Of a DNA stretch of 64,000 nt, positions 9,090-17,760 are shown in pieces (within the stretch, counting starts at the first letter, position 1; every line of letters starts with the position of its first letter). The translations under genes and the position numbers were made by a program. Source of the stretch: Caldisericota bacterium (lineage in GTDB: Bacteria > Caldisericota > JANLFM01); NCBI GenBank assembly GCA_024655865.1, contig JANLFM010000006.1:17639-81638 (forward strand), written 5' to 3'. The notes beneath the pieces are model-generated. The model ran no database searches and was not told the origin of the DNA. It worked only from the letters and a program-made list of their open reading frames with translations.

Positions 9090-10841
9090 TCATTGCGGGA
9101 TTTCCATGGATGTCGCCTGGGTAGTGTAGAGGAGGTAGTAAAGGCCTCTTTTTTCCATAAGGGACTCGTGGGTTCCTTCTTCGACTACCTGTCCCCCCTC
9201 CAGGACCAGAATTTTTGTTGCGCTTCTGATTGTTGAGAGGCGGTGAGCAATGACGATTGAGGTTCGCCCTTCCATGATTTTGGCTACGGCTTCTTGAATG
9301 AGTTTTTCGGTATCAGAATCGATATTTGAGGTAGCTTCATCCAGAAGCAGGATGGATGGATGACGATAAATGGCCCTGGCGAAAGATAGAAGCTGTCTCT
9401 GACCTGCAGAAAGGTTTGCTCCGTTGGGCGCAAGCATGGTCTGGTACCTTTCGGGCAATTCCTCCACGAACCGAGCATTAACATAAAGGGAGGCTTCCCT
9501 GGCTCTTTCCTCGTCTCTCTCCCAGAGGGTGATGTTGTTGAGGATGGTATCGCGGAACAAAGTCACATCCTGAAGCACCAGGGACATTTTTTCCCGCAGG
9601 TTTTGGAGATCGTGTGAGCGAAGCTCGACCCCGTCAACCAGAATTTCCCCCTGGTAATCCCACCAGAAACCCAAGAGCAAGTTCAAAATGGTGGTTTTCC
9701 CGGCCCCGGTGGGGCCGACAATTGCTAAGGACTCCCCCGGGGAAACGTGGAAGGAAACATTTCTCAATACTGGAGTCCCATTGTAGGAAAAGCTCACGTT
9801 TCTGAACTCCACTTCCCCCTTGATGGGGATTCGGAGTCTTCCTTCCCTGTATTCCCTGTCGTCCTCCTCGAAAAAATCCATGATCTTCTCTAAAGAGGCA
9901 AAGGCAGTCTGGAAGATGGAGTATTTGTCCGAAAAATCAGCAATGGGCTCAAAGAACATGTCCAGGTAGAGGAAGAACGCCACAAGCACCCCCATCGTGC
10001 TATATCCCTGGTAGAGCGCCCACCCTCCGTAAAGCAGGATTACCGCACGGCTGAATTGCTTGAGGAAGTTTATCGAGGGGTAAAACAGGGTTCTCAGGCG
10101 AAAAGCCCTGAGGTTCTCTTGAAGAAAGCGTTGATTGATCTCCCTGAACTCCTCCCGGTTCCTCTCCTCCCTGTTAAAGGCCTTTATAATCTGAAATCCA
10201 GAGAGGTTCTCCTGGAGGTAAATGTTCATCTCCGCTACTATTTTCCGCACCCTGCGGAAAATGATCCTCATTCTGATCCCCACGTACTGGAGCATAAAAG
10301 CAATGGGCATGGCGACAAGCATGGTGATCAAGGTCAGGCGCCAATCCATAATGAACATCACGGCTAAGATGCCCAGGAGCATAGCGGCATCGGCAATCAG
10401 AGCTGAAATTCCAGCAGTAAGGAGCTCGTTCAAGTTTTGAATGTCATTGGTCAGACGGGTTATTATTTTCCCCACGGGGTTCTGATTGTAAAAGCGGATG
10501 GAGAGGGAAAGCAGGTGTTCCATGAGATCCGAACGCATCCTCCACATCAACTTCTGTCCCAGGGAATTGGAAATCAGAGCTCTACCCCACCCTAACAGGA
10601 AAGAGAGGACGGCGAACCCCAAAATCAGGGACGCTACGAGCGGCACTCCCTGAAAATTCCCTGGAACGATGTACTGGTCAATTCCCAGTTTGAAAAGGTA
10701 AGGAAGGGCAACGTTGGTCAGGGAGGCAAACAGGATTGTGAGGATACAAACTGTGAGATGGAGCGGGTAGCGTTTCAAATACCTCCAGAAGAAGAGCAGC
10801 AACTGGGAATCTTTTCTTTTACGCTCTAATTCCTGCTCCAT
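9090..10841 (-). CDS. ABC exporter half-transporter, catalytically canonical subunit
   Basis: This is a type I ABC exporter: six transmembrane helices (about residues 15-310) fused to a nucleotide-binding domain. Visible motifs are Walker A GPTGAGKTTI, signature LSAGQ (a variant of LSGGQ) and Walker B ILLLDEATS with the catalytic Glu, plus the H-loop IVIAHR. The start chosen is ATG 10841 (MEQELERK), which has AAGGAAAGG upstream. The longer frame to 10892 lacks such a site. It overlaps the upstream partner gene by 23 bases. Together the two resemble heterodimeric exporters such as TM287/288 or BmrCD. The substrate (drug, lipid or peptide) is unknown. Confidence 0.9.
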   Translation of the reverse strand: MEQELERKRKDSQLLLFFWRYLKRYPLHLTVCILTILFASLTNVALPYLFKLGIDQYIVPGNFQGVPLVASLILGFAVLSFLLGWGRALISNSLGQKLMWRMRSDLMEHLLSLSIRFYNQNPVGKIITRLTNDIQNLNELLTAGISALIADAAMLLGILAVMFIMDWRLTLITMLVAMPIAFMLQYVGIRMRIIFRRVRKIVAEMNIYLQENLSGFQIIKAFNREERNREEFREINQRFLQENLRAFRLRTLFYPSINFLKQFSRAVILLYGGWALYQGYSTMGVLVAFFLYLDMFFEPIADFSDKYSIFQTAFASLEKIMDFFEEDDREYREGRLRIPIKGEVEFRNVSFSYNGTPVLRNVSFHVSPGESLAIVGPTGAGKTTILNLLLGFWWDYQGEILVDGVELRSHDLQNLREKMSLVLQDVTLFRDTILNNITLWERDEERAREASLYVNARFVEELPERYQTMLAPNGANLSAGQRQLLSFARAIYRHPSILLLDEATSNIDSDTEKLIQEAVAKIMEGRTSIVIAHRLSTIRSATKILVLEGGQVVEEGTHESLMEKRGLYYLLYTTQATSMEIPQ

Positions 10842-12558
10842 AAGCCTTTCCTTCAAGAACCTGAGTGCGGTAAAGGTGGGAAAAATAACCACCTTTTTCT
10901 AACAGTTCATGGGGGGAACCAAACTCTCTTACCTTTCCCTCAAAAAGCACAAGAACCAGATCCGCCCAGAGCAAGGTAGAAACTCTATGGGAAATCGTAA
11001 TTACGCTCTTTCCGTGCTCTCGCGAGTGTTCCTTGAGGTTGGTGACGAGCCTCTCTTCGGTTACCGTATCCACAGCGGAAAGGGCGTCGTCCAGAAGAAA
11101 GACTGGTCTTCCGGAAATCAGGGCTCGGGCAATGGCCACCCTCTGCCTCTGTCCCCCTGAAAGGGTCACTCCCCTTTCTCCCACCACCGTGTTCAATCCT
11201 TCAGGAAACTGCTCAATATCCTCATCCAGACAGGAGATCCGGGCCGCTTCCTCTACCTCCTTGAGCTCTGCCTGGGGGCGAGAATAGCGAATATTCTCGA
11301 GGAGCGTTGCTGAGAACAGGTAGTTGTCCTGAGGGACGAGGGCAAAAAACTGACGCAGAGTCGAAAGGGGGATGTACCTCACATCTATATCGTTGAGGAA
11401 AATTCTATTCTCTTCAGGCTCCACCAATCTCAGGATCAGGCGAAAAAGGGTGCTTTTCCCGGCCCCCACCGGACCTACAATCCCTAAAACCTGACCCCTT
11501 TCCAGGCGGAAGGAAACCCGATCCAAAACATTCCGGCCCTCAAGAGAAAAGGAGAGGCTCCTGACTTCCAGGCTCTGGAATTCCTTTCCGGGATCGCAAA
11601 GAGGCTCCTCGTGACTCTTTTCTTTTTCCGCGTAAATGATTTCCTCCACTCTCTTAAGCGAGGCTCGCGAGCGCTGAAAAGTAGTGGTGGTAAACCCCAA
11701 GGCCATCATGGGCCAGGAAAGGGTGTTAATGTAGTTCACGAAAGCTACAAGCAACCCCAGGGAGAGCTCTCCTGCCATGACCAGGTTGCTACCGTAGAAG
11801 AAGGCCAAAACTACCGAAATCATCACCAGGAAACCCATGGACGGCTCAAATACCCCTTCCAGTTTCACCAGGCGCATGTTCGTCCTGTAGTACTCCTGGT
11901 TGACCTGCTGGAAGATCTCCATCACTCTGGACTCCTTAGCAAAGGCTCTCAACACTCTGACCCCGGAGATGAACTCCTGCGCTTTTTCCGTGAGCTTACC
12001 GAAAACATCCTGCACTACCTTGAAGAGCCCGAAAACGTAGCGGCTGAAAAATAGGGCCACAATGGCAATCACGGTAATTGGTCCTACAGTGGTCAAGAAG
12101 AGCTTCCAGTTTAGGGAAACCATCAAAATTACTGTGGAAACCCCCAATACTATCACATCGGTAAATCCGATCAGGCCGAAGACCAGAAATTGCCTCACGG
12201 CCTGCATGTCGTTGGTGGCGCGAGCCATGATGTCCCCAATGTCCTCTTTCTGGAGAAAGTTAAGGGGAAGATTCAAAACCTCCCGAAAGAACTCCTCTCT
12301 TAGGTTGCGATCAAAGAATAAAGCTAACTTGCCCATCTGCCACCGGTAAGCGTAACGTAAAAGGGTGATCAAAATAGCCAGAGCCAAAAAATAGAGGCCG
12401 TAAAGGTAAGTGCCCGAAGCGTGTCTCCCCACTGCATCGATAAAGAACCCGAAGACAAGAGGGAGCAAAAGTTGAAGGCCATCCACAGCGATCAGAGCGA
12501 GGATGGCCCAGAGGTATTTCTTCCAATTTTTGAAAATATATTTCCAGACTCTCTCCAT
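10819..12558 (-). CDS. ABC exporter half-transporter, degenerate ATPase-site subunit
   Basis: This 579-residue protein has six membrane helices followed by an ABC domain: Walker A GPVGAGKSTL, canonical signature LSGGQ and H-loop TISHR. Walker B reads VFLLDDALS, with Asp in place of the catalytic Glu. In known heterodimeric exporters one subunit has this substitution and its partner has a variant signature, so that one of the two composite ATP sites is non-hydrolytic. The neighbouring gene fits that pairing (LSAGQ). It is first in the exporter-lipoprotein-kinase group. The preceding 71 bp show no clear promoter. Confidence 0.9.
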   Translation of the reverse strand: MERVWKYIFKNWKKYLWAILALIAVDGLQLLLPLVFGFFIDAVGRHASGTYLYGLYFLALAILITLLRYAYRWQMGKLALFFDRNLREEFFREVLNLPLNFLQKEDIGDIMARATNDMQAVRQFLVFGLIGFTDVIVLGVSTVILMVSLNWKLFLTTVGPITVIAIVALFFSRYVFGLFKVVQDVFGKLTEKAQEFISGVRVLRAFAKESRVMEIFQQVNQEYYRTNMRLVKLEGVFEPSMGFLVMISVVLAFFYGSNLVMAGELSLGLLVAFVNYINTLSWPMMALGFTTTTFQRSRASLKRVEEIIYAEKEKSHEEPLCDPGKEFQSLEVRSLSFSLEGRNVLDRVSFRLERGQVLGIVGPVGAGKSTLFRLILRLVEPEENRIFLNDIDVRYIPLSTLRQFFALVPQDNYLFSATLLENIRYSRPQAELKEVEEAARISCLDEDIEQFPEGLNTVVGERGVTLSGGQRQRVAIARALISGRPVFLLDDALSAVDTVTEERLVTNLKEHSREHGKSVITISHRVSTLLWADLVLVLFEGKVREFGSPHELLEKGGYFSHLYRTQVLEGKAYGAGIRA

Positions 12559-12629
12559 GGGCTTTATATAATTTAAGCCAAATTGAGGGTTATAGCAATG
12601 AGAATAGAGGAGGAGTCACAGGCGAGGTT

Positions 12630-13805
12630 TTAGATTAGGCCCTCGTTACGGTGCTTTTCCAGGACTGCCTCTGCCAGACGATCCAGGGCTTGGAAATCCT
12701 CCTCCTTAGGCAAGCCCCTTGCCAGGACGGGCTCCAGGATCTCAACTTTTAAATTGGAAAGCATGCCCGAAATCTGTTCCACGGTCTTGCCACCCCAGCC
12801 AAAGGAGCCGATAAGCGAGACGAAGCGCAGTCTTGGACGGAGAGCGTTCGCCAGGAAAGCGGCAAAGGCAGCGTAAGGGTGAGCACCCCCGAGAACAGTA
12901 GGCGTTCCTAAAATCAGAGTGGCTGCATCTACCAGGGCCATGGCGATTTTTCCCAGATCTGTTTGGGGCAGCTCGAACCTTTCCACCTGAATTCCTCTTT
13001 TAATCAGGGCATCAGTGAGGTAATCAACCATAATCCTCGTGGAATTGTGCATGGAAACGAAAGGAAGTACCATGATATTCTTGGGTGCGCCGCTCGTCCA
13101 CTCACGGTATTTGTCCATGATCAATTGGGGATTATCCCAGAGGGGTCCATGGCTGGGAGCGATGATGGAAACATCCAGGGTTTTGACCTTCTCGAGATTC
13201 TTTTCAATCGTGGAGCGGAAGGGCATCATAATCTCGGCAAAATAGCGTTTGGCTGCTTCTAAGGAATAATCTCCTCGGGCATAGGTTTTCGAGGTAGCGA
13301 GATGTAAGCCAAAAAAGTCACAAGTGAAAAGGATTTTGTCCTCCCTCAAATAGGTAACCATGGTTTCAGGCCAGTGCACCCAGGGAGTGTACAGGAACTC
13401 AAGGGTCTTATTTCCCAGACTGAGGGCCTCACCGTCCCCAACTACCTGCACTCTCTCCTCAGGGATCCTGAGATGAGCCATTAGGATTTCTTTCCCCTTA
13501 GAAGAGACAACCAGTTTACTTTCCGGGAAGAGTTCCAGGACTTCCGGGATCAGGCCTGAGTGATCCTGCTCTCCATGGTGGGCGATGAGATAATCAATCC
13601 TCTTTATCCTCTTTAACTCTCTCAGGAAAACTTCCCTCATTGTGGGATCAGAGGTATCCAGAAGAGCGGTCTTTTCTGAACCTTCTATTAAGTAAGCATT
13701 GTAACTCGTTCCATCGGGCAAAGGGATTAAAGAATCAAAAAGCCGCCTGTCCCAATCAACTGATGGAAGTAGAAAAACACCCTCGCTAATTTTCCTTTTC
13801 AGCAT
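12630..13805 (-). CDS. Flavodiiron protein (O2/NO reductase, FprA type)
   Basis: Flavodiiron proteins reduce O2 to water or NO to N2O in the cytoplasm of anaerobes. The first 250 residues are a metallo-beta-lactamase-like domain with the diiron ligands in the HGEQDH motif (His77, Glu79, Asp81, His82), later WVHWPE, CDFFG and APSHGPLW. Residues about 255-385 are a flavodoxin-like FMN domain. There is no fused rubredoxin or NADH oxidoreductase domain, so electrons must come from a separate rubredoxin or F420/flavin donor. GGGAGG precedes the ATG with good spacing. A perfect inverted repeat lies upstream at 13858. This protein would protect the oxygen-sensitive hydrogenases nearby. Confidence 0.93.
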   Translation of the reverse strand: MLKRKISEGVFLLPSVDWDRRLFDSLIPLPDGTSYNAYLIEGSEKTALLDTSDPTMREVFLRELKRIKRIDYLIAHHGEQDHSGLIPEVLELFPESKLVVSSKGKEILMAHLRIPEERVQVVGDGEALSLGNKTLEFLYTPWVHWPETMVTYLREDKILFTCDFFGLHLATSKTYARGDYSLEAAKRYFAEIMMPFRSTIEKNLEKVKTLDVSIIAPSHGPLWDNPQLIMDKYREWTSGAPKNIMVLPFVSMHNSTRIMVDYLTDALIKRGIQVERFELPQTDLGKIAMALVDAATLILGTPTVLGGAHPYAAFAAFLANALRPRLRFVSLIGSFGWGGKTVEQISGMLSNLKVEILEPVLARGLPKEEDFQALDRLAEAVLEKHRNEGLI

Positions 13806-13857
13806 TTTTTATCCTCCCTTAATTTAAGACCTGTCATCAAATTAGACAGAGAACGGC

Positions 13858-13874
13858 TTGAGGATATTCCTCAA
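13858..13874. promoter_or_regulatory. Inverted repeat TTGAGGA-TAT-TCCTCAA upstream of the flavodiiron gene
   Basis: Perfect 7-bp arms around a 3-bp centre lie between the Fic stop (13879) and the flavodiiron start (13805). No T-run follows on the minus strand, so it is not a standard terminator. Its position about 53-69 bp before the start codon suits an operator for an O2-, NO- or redox-responsive regulator. The regulator is not identified. Confidence 0.4.
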
Positions 13875-13878
13875 ATGC

Positions 13879-14910
13879 TCAGGAGAGCTCGTAATATGTT
13901 GCCCTTCCCAATCCCCGGCGCACGATCAGGCCATTTTCTAAAAGAGGATCCAGGATCCGGTTGGCCATCTCCCTGGAAACCTGAAACATCCTCTGAACAT
14001 CGGAGATGCGCAGGCGACCTTCCCGCTTCAAGACCCTGATAACTTCCCTTTGTCTCTCGTCCAGGTATATCTGGCCTTTTTTCTCCTTAAGCCTGGATTC
14101 CAGGGAAAGCTCATTTATCGCTTCTTTCACTTTCTTCAGGGAGACCGCTACCCCCTCAGCGAAGTATTCCAACCATCCCGTGAGCTCTCCCGTGCGATCA
14201 GCTAAGGCAAGAGCGGAGTAATACCCCTTGAGGTCGGTGTTGTAGTACTCGTCGAGGACGAAGAAACGCTTGGTATCGAAACCACGCAAATACAGGATCA
14301 GGGTTGCCAGAAGCCTTGCTGTCCGTCCGTTTCCATCGGTGAAGGGGTGAATACGCACAAGTTCGTAGTGAGAAACCCCCGAGACGATCACCGGGTGGAA
14401 GTCCCGGGAAGGCCCGTTAATCCATTGAAGAAGATTTTCCAAAAGCGAGGGGACTTGTTCTGCAGGTGGTGCTTGAAAGACAATCCTCCCTAAGTGATCC
14501 AATACCGCAACCCGCCCGCTGCGGATAGTCCCTAACTCCTCCTGGGGGAGCAATCCCTTCATCAGGGTAGAGTGGAGCGCCATAATCGTTTCTCTTTCAA
14601 TAAGCGGCAACCCCTTGTTTCCTAACTCGTCCACGAGCCTTAAGGCGCTCAGGTAATTCAGGATCTCCTGCTTGTCCTTTTCCCTGGCCGCCACATCCTC
14701 GCCCCGAAAAAGAGAAGATACCTGTTCGCTGTTCAAGGGATTCCCCTCAATGGCCGTGGAGTGGTGAGCCATCTGGAGCATAGCCTGTCTCCTGAGTTTG
14801 AAATCCCACTGGGGAAGGATGTAAGCGGAATTGATCAATTCCCGGACGCTGGAGATTTCCGCAACCAGGTTCAGTAGTCTAGGTGTAATTTCAAAATGAG
14901 GCCGATACAC
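13879..14910 (-). CDS. Fic-domain AMPylase-type protein with C-terminal winged helix
   Basis: Fic enzymes transfer AMP or another nucleotide phosphate to target proteins. The core motif is HPFTDGNGRTARL (His188), which satisfies HxFx(D/E)GNGRxxR. The N-terminal region carries STAIEGN (residues 51-57), the class II inhibitory helix motif (S/T)xxxE(G/N) that folds back over the active site, so the enzyme is probably autoinhibited. Residues about 275-343 form a winged helix (ISDVQRMFQVSREMANRIL) that may bind DNA. The start is GTG at 14910: the sequence from MYRPHFEITP matches usual Fic N-termini. No ribosome site is present, and TATAAA lies 8 bases upstream, which suggests a leaderless message. 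It has no paired toxin or antitoxin gene. Confidence 0.9.
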   Translation of the reverse strand: MYRPHFEITPRLLNLVAEISSVRELINSAYILPQWDFKLRRQAMLQMAHHSTAIEGNPLNSEQVSSLFRGEDVAAREKDKQEILNYLSALRLVDELGNKGLPLIERETIMALHSTLMKGLLPQEELGTIRSGRVAVLDHLGRIVFQAPPAEQVPSLLENLLQWINGPSRDFHPVIVSGVSHYELVRIHPFTDGNGRTARLLATLILYLRGFDTKRFFVLDEYYNTDLKGYYSALALADRTGELTGWLEYFAEGVAVSLKKVKEAINELSLESRLKEKKGQIYLDERQREVIRVLKREGRLRISDVQRMFQVSREMANRILDPLLENGLIVRRGLGRATYYELS

Positions 14911-14945
14911 GACAATAGTTTATAACAAAATGCTAACTTTTGGCC

Positions 14946-16052
14946 TCAAGAAAGGGGTCTTAAAGTTATGTCTCCAGAAATGGTCTTAATCTCCAGGACA
15001 GCGTCCCGCTCGTTCAGCACCCCGGTGAATTTGTGCCCGATTCTTATCCAATCCTTTTCCAGCCAGACCGGCCCTGCCTTTTTACCCTCATTGAGGGTCT
15101 CCTCGAAAACCCGCTCGGAGGTCAAGGGCAGGTTACTGAAAAAGCTCCCGGAAAGGGTAGCAACTTTAACTTCCAGGCGTGCGCTAGGCGGAATCCTGAG
15201 ATTGATGTCCCCTGAGGTCGTAGCCAGCTCGTATTTCCCCCCCGATTTGGGAATTATAGCCAGAGAGAGGTCCCCCGAAACAGTGCTTACTTTAACGAAG
15301 GGAGCGTTTAAAACCCGGGCTTGAAGGTCTCCAGAAGTGGTCGAAGCCTGAAGCTGCCCTTCGATTTCCTCTATCCGCAAATCGCCAGAGATCAAGGAGA
15401 AGCTCCCATTTCCTTTAGTCTTTCCTAATTCCACATCCCCCGAGACGGTCTCGCACTTCAAGTCTCCATTCGCACCTTCTAAATTGATGTCCCCGGAGGT
15501 GGTATTTATGTTCAAGGGTCCCTCAAAGCCTTCCACCCTGATGTCTCCGGAACTGGTACGCAGTCGGCCCTGGCCCTTAATTTCCCTGAGCTTGCAATCC
15601 CCGGAAGTGCTGCGAAAGTACAGTTCCCCCTCCCACTCCTGGACCGTGAGGTCACCGGAGATGGTGTAAAAATCCAGAATTAGCCCTTTAGGCAGGGTAA
15701 TCTCCAGATCGACCTCGTCCCTAATTTTTTGATCGAACTCCACGCTCAAGCTGATGCCAACTTCTTTCAAACTGGAGGAGACAGCACCCCAGATGGTCTC
15801 CCAGAGCTCGCGCCCCGGACTCCTATCGGGTTCCTTCTTGGATTCTTCCGTTATTTTTTTCGTTCCGCTCCTGATGATCAGCTCCTCTTGGGAAGCTTCG
15901 ATCACCGGGACCACCGACTCCGGTCTGCGCTTGATAATCACCACCCTGGCCTGCTCCTCATCCGTGCCCTTGATGAAGACATCAGCTGAGGATAGGCGGA
16001 TGGTAACCCTCCCTCCTTTTTTCAGGCTATAAGCGCTCTCTATTTTGTCCAT
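14946..16052 (-). CDS. DUF4097-type beta-repeat protein
   Basis: This 368-residue protein is made of short repeated strands ending in T(V/T/I)SGD or a close variant (about a dozen from residue 130 onward), the pattern of DUF4097 proteins that form a right-handed beta-helix-like array. There is no signal peptide or transmembrane helix, so a cytoplasmic or leaderless location is implied. The biochemical role of this family is not established; it often lies beside membrane-stress regulators. It overlaps the MerR-type gene by 26 bases, so the two are translated together and the regulator probably controls or is modulated by it. Confidence 0.82.
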   Translation of the reverse strand: MDKIESAYSLKKGGRVTIRLSSADVFIKGTDEEQARVVIIKRRPESVVPVIEASQEELIIRSGTKKITEESKKEPDRSPGRELWETIWGAVSSSLKEVGISLSVEFDQKIRDEVDLEITLPKGLILDFYTISGDLTVQEWEGELYFRSTSGDCKLREIKGQGRLRTSSGDIRVEGFEGPLNINTTSGDINLEGANGDLKCETVSGDVELGKTKGNGSFSLISGDLRIEEIEGQLQASTTSGDLQARVLNAPFVKVSTVSGDLSLAIIPKSGGKYELATTSGDINLRIPPSARLEVKVATLSGSFFSNLPLTSERVFEETLNEGKKAGPVWLEKDWIRIGHKFTGVLNERDAVLEIKTISGDITLRPLS

Positions 16053-16443
16053 TTTTGGCTCCTTTTTTTACCGTCCACTCCAAAAGCTCCAAGGTTCTAT
16101 CGCCTACGAGCTTAGCGTAAAGGCTCTCCAGAAGGATCATCAACCACACCGGGTCGTCCTCCTCCTGAACCTGCCCGCTTTTTAACTTGGTCAGCGCCAA
16201 TTCCTTGCACCCTAATTTCTGGATCACCCTGATCTCTGCGGTAGAGAGTTCGTACTCCTTGACCAGCCTGTTAATCAGGGAGAGAATACGAATCTCTTCT
16301 TCCGAGAACCTTCTCTGATTTCCAGGCGTGCGTTTGGGGAAAATGAGACCCAGATCCTCCCAGTATCTCAGCATCCTGGGAGAGACTCCCACTTTAGAGG
16401 CTGCTTCCTCGATGGTGTAATATTTCTCGTTCATTTTCCCCAT
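16027..16443 (-). CDS. MerR-family transcriptional regulator
   Basis: The N-terminal 70 residues are a MerR winged helix (YTIEEAASKVGVSPRMLRYWEDLGLIFPKR, followed by NQRRFSEEEI). The rest is a short C-terminal helical segment without the Cys residues used by metal sensors, so the effector is unknown. An ATG at 16434 is an alternative start with GGGGAA just upstream. It forms a two-gene unit with the DUF4097 gene, preceded by its own promoter (TTGACA-N16-TATCAT). The -10 hexamer sits in a TTAAT-GATA-ATTAA inverted repeat, so self-regulation is plausible. Confidence 0.9.
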   Translation of the reverse strand: MGKMNEKYYTIEEAASKVGVSPRMLRYWEDLGLIFPKRTPGNQRRFSEEEIRILSLINRLVKEYELSTAEIRVIQKLGCKELALTKLKSGQVQEEDDPVWLMILLESLYAKLVGDRTLELLEWTVKKGAKNGQNRERL

Positions 16444-16475
16444 TCTGTCTCATCGCTCAGGGTTAGCACAAGTTA

Positions 16476-16503
16476 ATGATAATTAAGGGGGAAATTATGT
16501 CAA
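16476..16503 (-). promoter_or_regulatory. Promoter for the MerR-DUF4097 unit
   Basis: On the minus strand TTGACA (16503-16498) and TATCAT (16481-16476) are separated by 16 bp, and the predicted start is about 26 bases before the MerR ATG. A second TTGACA lies 11 bp further upstream (16514-16509). The -10 is part of a small inverted repeat, TTAATGATAATTAA, a possible regulator site. Confidence 0.6.
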
Positions 16504-16614
16504 AAGTCTGTCAAGTTTTTTGAGGAAATTTTTTCTAATTTGAATAAAAATAAAGAAAATATGCGCCACTTGAAGAGCGAAAGGCGTCTCCTATTTAAAC
16601 GGGCCCTGATAAGT

Positions 16615-16809
16615 TTAAGCGGCTTTCCTTTCCCCTGCCCTTTGTTCTTCCTTAATGTTCCGTAGGAACTTCCCGCAGTTCTGACAGGCCCACACTCCCA
16701 AAACGTTCTCGTAACCACAGTAGGGACAGGGAGCGCTGAGCTTGGCGCCACATTTCACGCAATTTAGGGCTCCAAATACATTTTCTTCCCCGCAGTTAGG
16801 ACATTTCAT
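16615..16809 (-). CDS. Small double zinc-ribbon protein
   Basis: The product has 64 residues with four CxxC knuckles arranged as two zinc ribbons: CPNCGEEN with CVKCGAKL, then CPYCGYEN with CQNCGKFL. A basic and glutamate-rich tail follows. A very strong ribosome site (AAGGAGGT) precedes the ATG at 16809. Such proteins are common accessory zinc-binding proteins, and no specific function can be assigned. It follows the hydrogenase protease gene by 56 bp. TGGTAAAAT, an extended -10, lies in that gap, so it may have its own promoter. Confidence 0.8.
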   Translation of the reverse strand: MKCPNCGEENVFGALNCVKCGAKLSAPCPYCGYENVLGVWACQNCGKFLRNIKEEQRAGERKAA

Positions 16810-16865
16810 CCCTTTACCTCCTTAAATTAATTTTACCAGAGGAGGAACCCGGAAAGGAACTTCAA

Positions 16866-17387
16866 TTATTTTTGAAGGAGAATTTCTCTTAAGAAGGAGA
16901 CTATTTTGGGGATAGCTCTTCTTACCTGGGGCGAGAGCTCCAGGGAAAACTCGATGCCTGCAGGCTTTAAGAGCAAGAATTTCACTTGAGCAGAGGAGCC
17001 CTTTTTGACCTCCTCCGCAAGTAACTTCAGGGGGAACCGGTGCGAAAAAAGGGGTTCATCCGGAAGTTCCTCCGGGTCAAAAAATTCCCAATTTCCGGAG
17101 GAACCAGGGATATCCCCCGCATCGCAGATGAGCACTGCTTCGGGATTCAAGCGCAGAATCGGGGAAAGGAAGCTTTCTGGGGCGCTTTCTCCCCAAAATA
17201 GGTGGACGCCCTCGGGAATTGATTTCTTGAGCGCAGAAAGCAAATAGAAAGCCCAGCCATCGTCCCCGCGCAGAGTTGAACCAGCCCCTAAGATCACCAG
17301 GGGGCGCTTTTTGAAGAAATCCTCAATACTGGAAGGCGAAAACTTACTCTTTTTGATTTTCCTTTCCGGTTTCTTCTGAAGAGGCAT
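16866..17387 (-). CDS. Hydrogenase maturation endopeptidase, HycI/HybD family
   Basis: These nickel-dependent proteases remove the C-terminal extension of the [NiFe] large subunit once nickel is inserted. The motif ILGAGSTLRGDDGWAF (about residues 31-46) is the family signature, with the metal-ligand Asp. At 173 residues it has a roughly 30-residue basic N-terminal addition compared with usual members. It overlaps the ferredoxin-like gene by 44 bases, and no shorter ATG/GTG/TTG start exists before the motif. It is the last hydrogenase gene of the group 4 operon, and the nearby large subunit has a 30-residue tail after DPCLSCTDR, its probable substrate. Confidence 0.9.
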   Translation of the reverse strand: MPLQKKPERKIKKSKFSPSSIEDFFKKRPLVILGAGSTLRGDDGWAFYLLSALKKSIPEGVHLFWGESAPESFLSPILRLNPEAVLICDAGDIPGSSGNWEFFDPEELPDEPLFSHRFPLKLLAEEVKKGSSAQVKFLLLKPAGIEFSLELSPQVRRAIPKIVSFLREILLQK

Positions 17388-17760
17388 CCTCCTTGGGTTT
17401 CGGAGGTACTCCCTCTTTGCGGTCGATAAGTTGTGCTCTCTGGAAGGTGGCTAATTCAAAGATCTGACTCATGGTGATCGCCTTCCGGGGACAACTGTCC
17501 GCACACTGACCGCAATAAATGCACCGGTCCAGGGAGAAGGTGCAGGCGAAGGTCTTTTCCGCAATCTTTTCAATGGTAATTACTCCAGAGGGACAATCCC
17601 TCTCGCAGATCTTGCAGCCTACACACTTTTCCGGATCAAACACCGGACGACCACGGAAGTTTGGGGGGACAGGAAGGCGCTCTTTAGGATAGAGAACGGT
17701 AGCTGGTTTGCGGCCTAAATTTTTTGTGATTTCACGCCAGATAGCACCGGGACGAGTCAC
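17344..17760 (-). CDS. 2x[4Fe-4S] ferredoxin-like subunit of group 4 hydrogenase (NuoI/HycF/EchF type)
   Basis: Two CxxCxxCxxxCP motifs (CVGCKICERDCP and CIYCGQCADSCP) make this the subunit that passes electrons from ferredoxin towards the [NiFe] module. At 138 residues it is of NuoI/MbhN size, with a charged Lys/Glu-rich C-terminal tail. It overlaps the membrane-subunit gene by 4 bases and the protease gene by 44. In complex I the equivalent subunit receives electrons from NuoG, but no NuoEFG genes lie in this operon, so soluble ferredoxin is the likely donor. Confidence 0.92.
   Translation of the reverse strand: MTRPGAIWREITKNLGRKPATVLYPKERLPVPPNFRGRPVFDPEKCVGCKICERDCPSGVITIEKIAEKTFACTFSLDRCIYCGQCADSCPRKAITMSQIFELATFQRAQLIDRKEGVPPKPKEDASSEETGKENQKE

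Noticed and set aside
13879-14910. Fic protein as part of a toxin-antitoxin pair
   Set aside because: No small antitoxin gene is adjacent; the inhibitory motif is in the same chain (class II).
16500-16751. 83-residue frame overlapping the zinc-ribbon gene
   Set aside because: It is out of frame with four clear CxxC knuckles and lacks a ribosome site; the 64-residue protein has a very strong one.
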